Shown here: piece by piece, positions 61,055-64,000 of the stretch
Layout: the number at the start of each line of letters is the position of its first letter
Numbering within the stretch: the first letter of the stretch is position 1
Source of the DNA: Campylobacterales bacterium
GTDB taxonomy: Bacteria; Campylobacterota; Campylobacteria; Campylobacterales; Sulfurimonadaceae
Direction of reading: 5' to 3'
DNA: 64,000 bases
NCBI GenBank assembly: GCA_026390115.1
Contig: JAPLGO010000023.1
Coordinates: 171,075-235,074 of the forward strand
The notes under the pieces: model-generated
The model's input: the letters and a program-made list of their open reading frames with translations, nothing else
Database searches by the model: none
Told to the model about the DNA's origin: nothing
Position numbers and translations under genes: made by a program

Positions 61055-64000
61055 ATGGTTGAACATCATGATTTATTGAGATCGTTTAAAGATAACTGTG
61101 GCTTTGGTCTTATTGCAAACATTAAAAACAGAGCATCTCATAAAGTTTTAGATGATGCAGTTACTGCATTAGAGAGAATGATGCACCGCGGTGCAGTTGC
61201 AGCGGATGGAAAAACAGGCGATGGAAGCGGATTGTTGCTCTCTATGCCCGAAGAGTTTATCCGTAATGAAGCTTCAAAAAGCGGTGTTGAGCTGCCTAAG
61301 CAGTTTGCAGTGGCATCTGTTTTTACAAAAGATAGAAATCATTTGCAGACAATAGAGAAGATTTGTGTAAACAATGATTTAAAAATTGTTTTTATTCGTA
61401 ATGTTCCGGTGGATACGAACGCACTAGGCGACCAAGCCTTAGCTTCACTGCCAAATATTGTGCAACTTGTTATTACTCCAAACTCAATTATGGCGACAAA
61501 CAGATTTGATGCACTTCTGTATCTCTCTCGTAAAGAGTGTGAACATGTACTTGTTAAAGATAGAAATTTTTACATAGCTTCTATGAGCTCAAAAGTTCTT
61601 TCATACAAAGGGCTTGTCATGCCTACGCATATAAAAGAGTTTTACAAAGACCTTCAAGATGAAAACTTTAAAATCTCATTTTCACTTTTTCACCAAAGGT
61701 TCTCGACAAATACGCTTCCTGAATGGAGACTTGCACAGCCTTTTCGTGCAGTTGCCCATAACGGTGAGATTAATTCGGTAGAGGGAAACCGCATCAATGT
61801 TGAGATAAAATCTGAATCTATAAAAAGTGAAGTTTTTACAAGCGAAGAGATAGAGAGAATTTTACCGATTCTGCAACTTAACTCATCCGACAGTGCCTCT
61901 GCAGACAACTTTTTTGAGTTTTTGATTGTAAATGGAATGGACTTTTTTAAAGCTGTTCGCGCGGTTATACCTTCGGCATGGCAAAATGCTCCACACATGG
62001 ATCCGGAACTTCGAGCATTTTATGAGTATCACTCAACTGTTTTTGAAGCATGGGACGGACCTGCTGCATTCTCCGTAACTGACGGTCGTTATGTAGGGTG
62101 CGTGCTTGACCGCAACGGTCTGCGTCCTTCAAAATATATAATTACTAAAGATGACAATCTTCTGATTGCGAGCGAATACGGTGTTGTTGATATTGCAGAA
62201 GAGAACATCAAAGAGAGAGGTCGTCTTCAGTCGGGTGAGATGCTTGGGCTTGATTTGAAGTTTGGAAAAATTCTCAAAAATGAGCAGATAAATGATTATC
62301 TAAAAAGCTCAAACCCATACATGAAGTGGTTAAATGAGCACATGGTCTATCTTCAGGAGCATGTGGAAGAGCAGTACATCACAAAATGTGATTTCAACAG
62401 AGAAAACTTTATAAAAAGACAGAGATTCTTCAATATCACTCAAGAAGTTGTTGAGCAGGTGATTGAGCCGATGCTCATTGAAGGAAAAGAGGCTGTCGGT
62501 TCTATGGGCGATGATACTCCTTTGGCTGCATTTTCAAACACTCAAAGAGCTTTTTCTGATTATTTTAAACAAAAGTTTGCGCAAGTAACAAATCCACCGA
62601 TTGACCCAATCCGTGAAAAAATTGTAATGAGCTTGAATACAGGTTTTGGTGAAGTTCATAATATTTTAAATGAACATCCATCCCATGCGCACCGCCTGAA
62701 ATCAATTTCACCGATTATTACAAGCGAGAAACTTGAGGTTTTAAAATCTTTTGGAGATAAAAAATCACCTCGCTATCAAGCTTTTTATCACAATGCAACA
62801 TTTTCAACAGCCTATAGTGGTAACCTCAAAGAGGCACTGGATGCTTTAGTGGCTCGAGTGATAGATTCAGTAAAAAATGAGGGGACAAGAGTTGTAATTT
62901 TGGATGATTATGAGTTTAGTGCAACAAACAAAATTATTCCTATTGCTATGGTTGTCGGTCGTCTTAATTTTGCTCTGCTTGAAGCTAAAATTCGTCATCT
63001 GGTCTCCATGGTTGCTATAACAGGAGAAGTAATAGATTCACATAGTGCTGCGGTTTTAATAGGGTATGGAGCGAGTGCTATATACCCTAATTTACTTTTT
63101 GCAACTGCTATTGATATTCTTGAAAAATCAAAAGTTATAAAAATTGACTGTCATGAAGCTTTAAAATCTGTTCATAGCGCTCTCAATGGCGGACTTCTTA
63201 AAATTATCTCTAAAATGGGTATTGCAACAATCGCATCCTACCGAAACGCAGGACTTTTTGATGTTCTAGGTCTCAATAAAAGAGTTGTAGGAGAGTGTTT
63301 TGAGAGTTCAAACAGTGCTCTTGGCGGACTTGATTATGAAGATATAGATGAGAGAATTACAAGATACCATAAAGAAGCGTTTAACGAAGATGGATTTAAT
63401 AAAATTTTCCCACTTAACATTGGTGGATATTATAAATTTTATAATGGCGGGGAACACCATGATTTCGGTCCTGATGTTATCCATGCTATCCACACGGTTG
63501 CAGCGAGCGGAGAGAAAAAAGATTTTGACAGATTAAAAAATTTAATAAATAAAAGAGGTCTAAAATTTATTCGTGACTTCTTTGAACTCAAATCTGACAG
63601 AAAGCCTATAAACATATCTGAAGTTGAACCTAAAGAGAAGATATTTAAGAGATTTGCAGCAGCGGCCATGAGTCTTGGTTCAATTTCTCCTGAGGCACAT
63701 GAGACAATTGCGATGGCGATGAACAGCATAGGTGCGCAGTCAAATTCAGGCGAGGGCGGAGAGGATTCTCAGAGATTCGGAACGAACAGAAATTCTAAAA
63801 TCAAACAGGTTGCATCTGGAAGATTCGGCGTAACTCCGGCATATTTAAGAAGTGCAGAAGAGATTCAGATAAAAGTTGCTCAAGGTGCAAAACCTGGAGA
63901 GGGCGGACAATTATCCGGTCATAAAGTTTCACCTCTTATTGCAAAACTTCGTCATACGGTTCCGGGGGTTACGCTTATTTCGCCTCCTCCTCACCATGAC
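61055..64000 (+). CDS. gltB: glutamate synthase large subunit (partial, runs off the window)
   Basis: Open from ATG 61055 (GTAGGAGT upstream) for 982 codons to the window edge, so the C-terminal end is missing. The amidotransferase nucleophile is Cys15 in DNCGFGLIANI after a 14-residue propeptide. HRGAVAADGKTGDGSGLLL and RFSTNT (from QRFSTNTLPEWRLAQPF) follow. A central domain leads to the FMN domain opening KPGEGGQLSGHKV and VTLISPPPHHD. Makes glutamate from glutamine and 2-oxoglutarate. The small subunit is not in the window. Confidence 0.95.
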   Translation, partial: MVEHHDLLRSFKDNCGFGLIANIKNRASHKVLDDAVTALERMMHRGAVAADGKTGDGSGLLLSMPEEFIRNEASKSGVELPKQFAVASVFTKDRNHLQTIEKICVNNDLKIVFIRNVPVDTNALGDQALASLPNIVQLVITPNSIMATNRFDALLYLSRKECEHVLVKDRNFYIASMSSKVLSYKGLVMPTHIKEFYKDLQDENFKISFSLFHQRFSTNTLPEWRLAQPFRAVAHNGEINSVEGNRINVEIKSESIKSEVFTSEEIERILPILQLNSSDSASADNFFEFLIVNGMDFFKAVRAVIPSAWQNAPHMDPELRAFYEYHSTVFEAWDGPAAFSVTDGRYVGCVLDRNGLRPSKYIITKDDNLLIASEYGVVDIAEENIKERGRLQSGEMLGLDLKFGKILKNEQINDYLKSSNPYMKWLNEHMVYLQEHVEEQYITKCDFNRENFIKRQRFFNITQEVVEQVIEPMLIEGKEAVGSMGDDTPLAAFSNTQRAFSDYFKQKFAQVTNPPIDPIREKIVMSLNTGFGEVHNILNEHPSHAHRLKSISPIITSEKLEVLKSFGDKKSPRYQAFYHNATFSTAYSGNLKEALDALVARVIDSVKNEGTRVVILDDYEFSATNKIIPIAMVVGRLNFALLEAKIRHLVSMVAITGEVIDSHSAAVLIGYGASAIYPNLLFATAIDILEKSKVIKIDCHEALKSVHSALNGGLLKIISKMGIATIASYRNAGLFDVLGLNKRVVGECFESSNSALGGLDYEDIDERITRYHKEAFNEDGFNKIFPLNIGGYYKFYNGGEHHDFGPDVIHAIHTVAASGEKKDFDRLKNLINKRGLKFIRDFFELKSDRKPINISEVEPKEKIFKRFAAAAMSLGSISPEAHETIAMAMNSIGAQSNSGEGGEDSQRFGTNRNSKIKQVASGRFGVTPAYLRSAEEIQIKVAQGAKPGEGGQLSGHKVSPLIAKLRHTVPGVTLISPPPHHD

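Noticed and set aside
1..64000. CRISPR array, rRNA or tRNA genes, phage or IS transposase
   Set aside because: No regularly spaced direct repeats, no TPsiC-arm-like sequence in gaps, and no transposase or phage structural proteins were recognised.

Overview
The window comes from a low-GC member of the Campylobacterota (Epsilonproteobacteria), most like Sulfurimonas or a close relative. The evidence is gene content and protein style: c-di-GMP and histidine-kinase sensory clusters, the carboxynorspermidine polyamine route, an OadGA decarboxylase module, an XerH-like recombinase, GltB, NosL-like and HiPIP proteins, and T-rich promoters lacking clear -35 boxes. This is inference from protein families; no 16S or tRNA gene was found to confirm it.

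Layout. 1-6.3 kb: start of a TolC-family gene, then the phosphate system pstS / pstCAB-phoU / OmpR-type regulator, with tandem 11-bp repeats (Pho-box candidates) before pstS and pstC. 6.4-9.4 kb: EF-hand protein, htpG, a 58-residue membrane protein. 9.6-15.4 kb: an operon of three receiver-GGDEF/EAL proteins and a histidine kinase. 15.4-27 kb: mostly housekeeping and metabolism (oadGA, cheV, a molybdopterin oxidoreductase, argD, a MidA-type methyltransferase, malic enzyme, TonB). 27-35 kb: a polyferredoxin and a large chemosensory-like cluster (solute-binding-domain kinase, CheX, CheY, diguanylate cyclase, hybrid kinase) carrying three separate lesions. 35-44.7 kb: pilT, arsC-like, gatC, YfgM/BamB-like pair, xerH-like, HD, NosL-like, SafE-like, HDOD, polA. 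44.8-47.2 kb: an ATPase + HNH pair resembling the Septu (PtuAB) anti-phage system. 47.3-60.9 kb: aldo/keto reductase, HiPIP, sodB, ferredoxin, LplT-PlsC fusion, dgkA, carboxynorspermidine genes, PiT phosphate carrier, recO. 61.1 kb to the end: gltB, cut by the window edge.

The strongest unexplained signal is a family of four dispersed intergenic elements (about 105-180 bp, near 9.1, 21.8, 36.9 and 58.5 kb). They share conserved blocks, and their stem arms differ in sequence between copies yet stay self-complementary. At least two have matching inverted termini. They look like a non-autonomous mobile element and/or a structured RNA. The second notable signal is the damage in the 28-35 kb cluster: two head-to-head genes both truncated at one junction, a stop plus A17 tract that replaces exactly six codons without changing frame, and a decayed response-regulator start.
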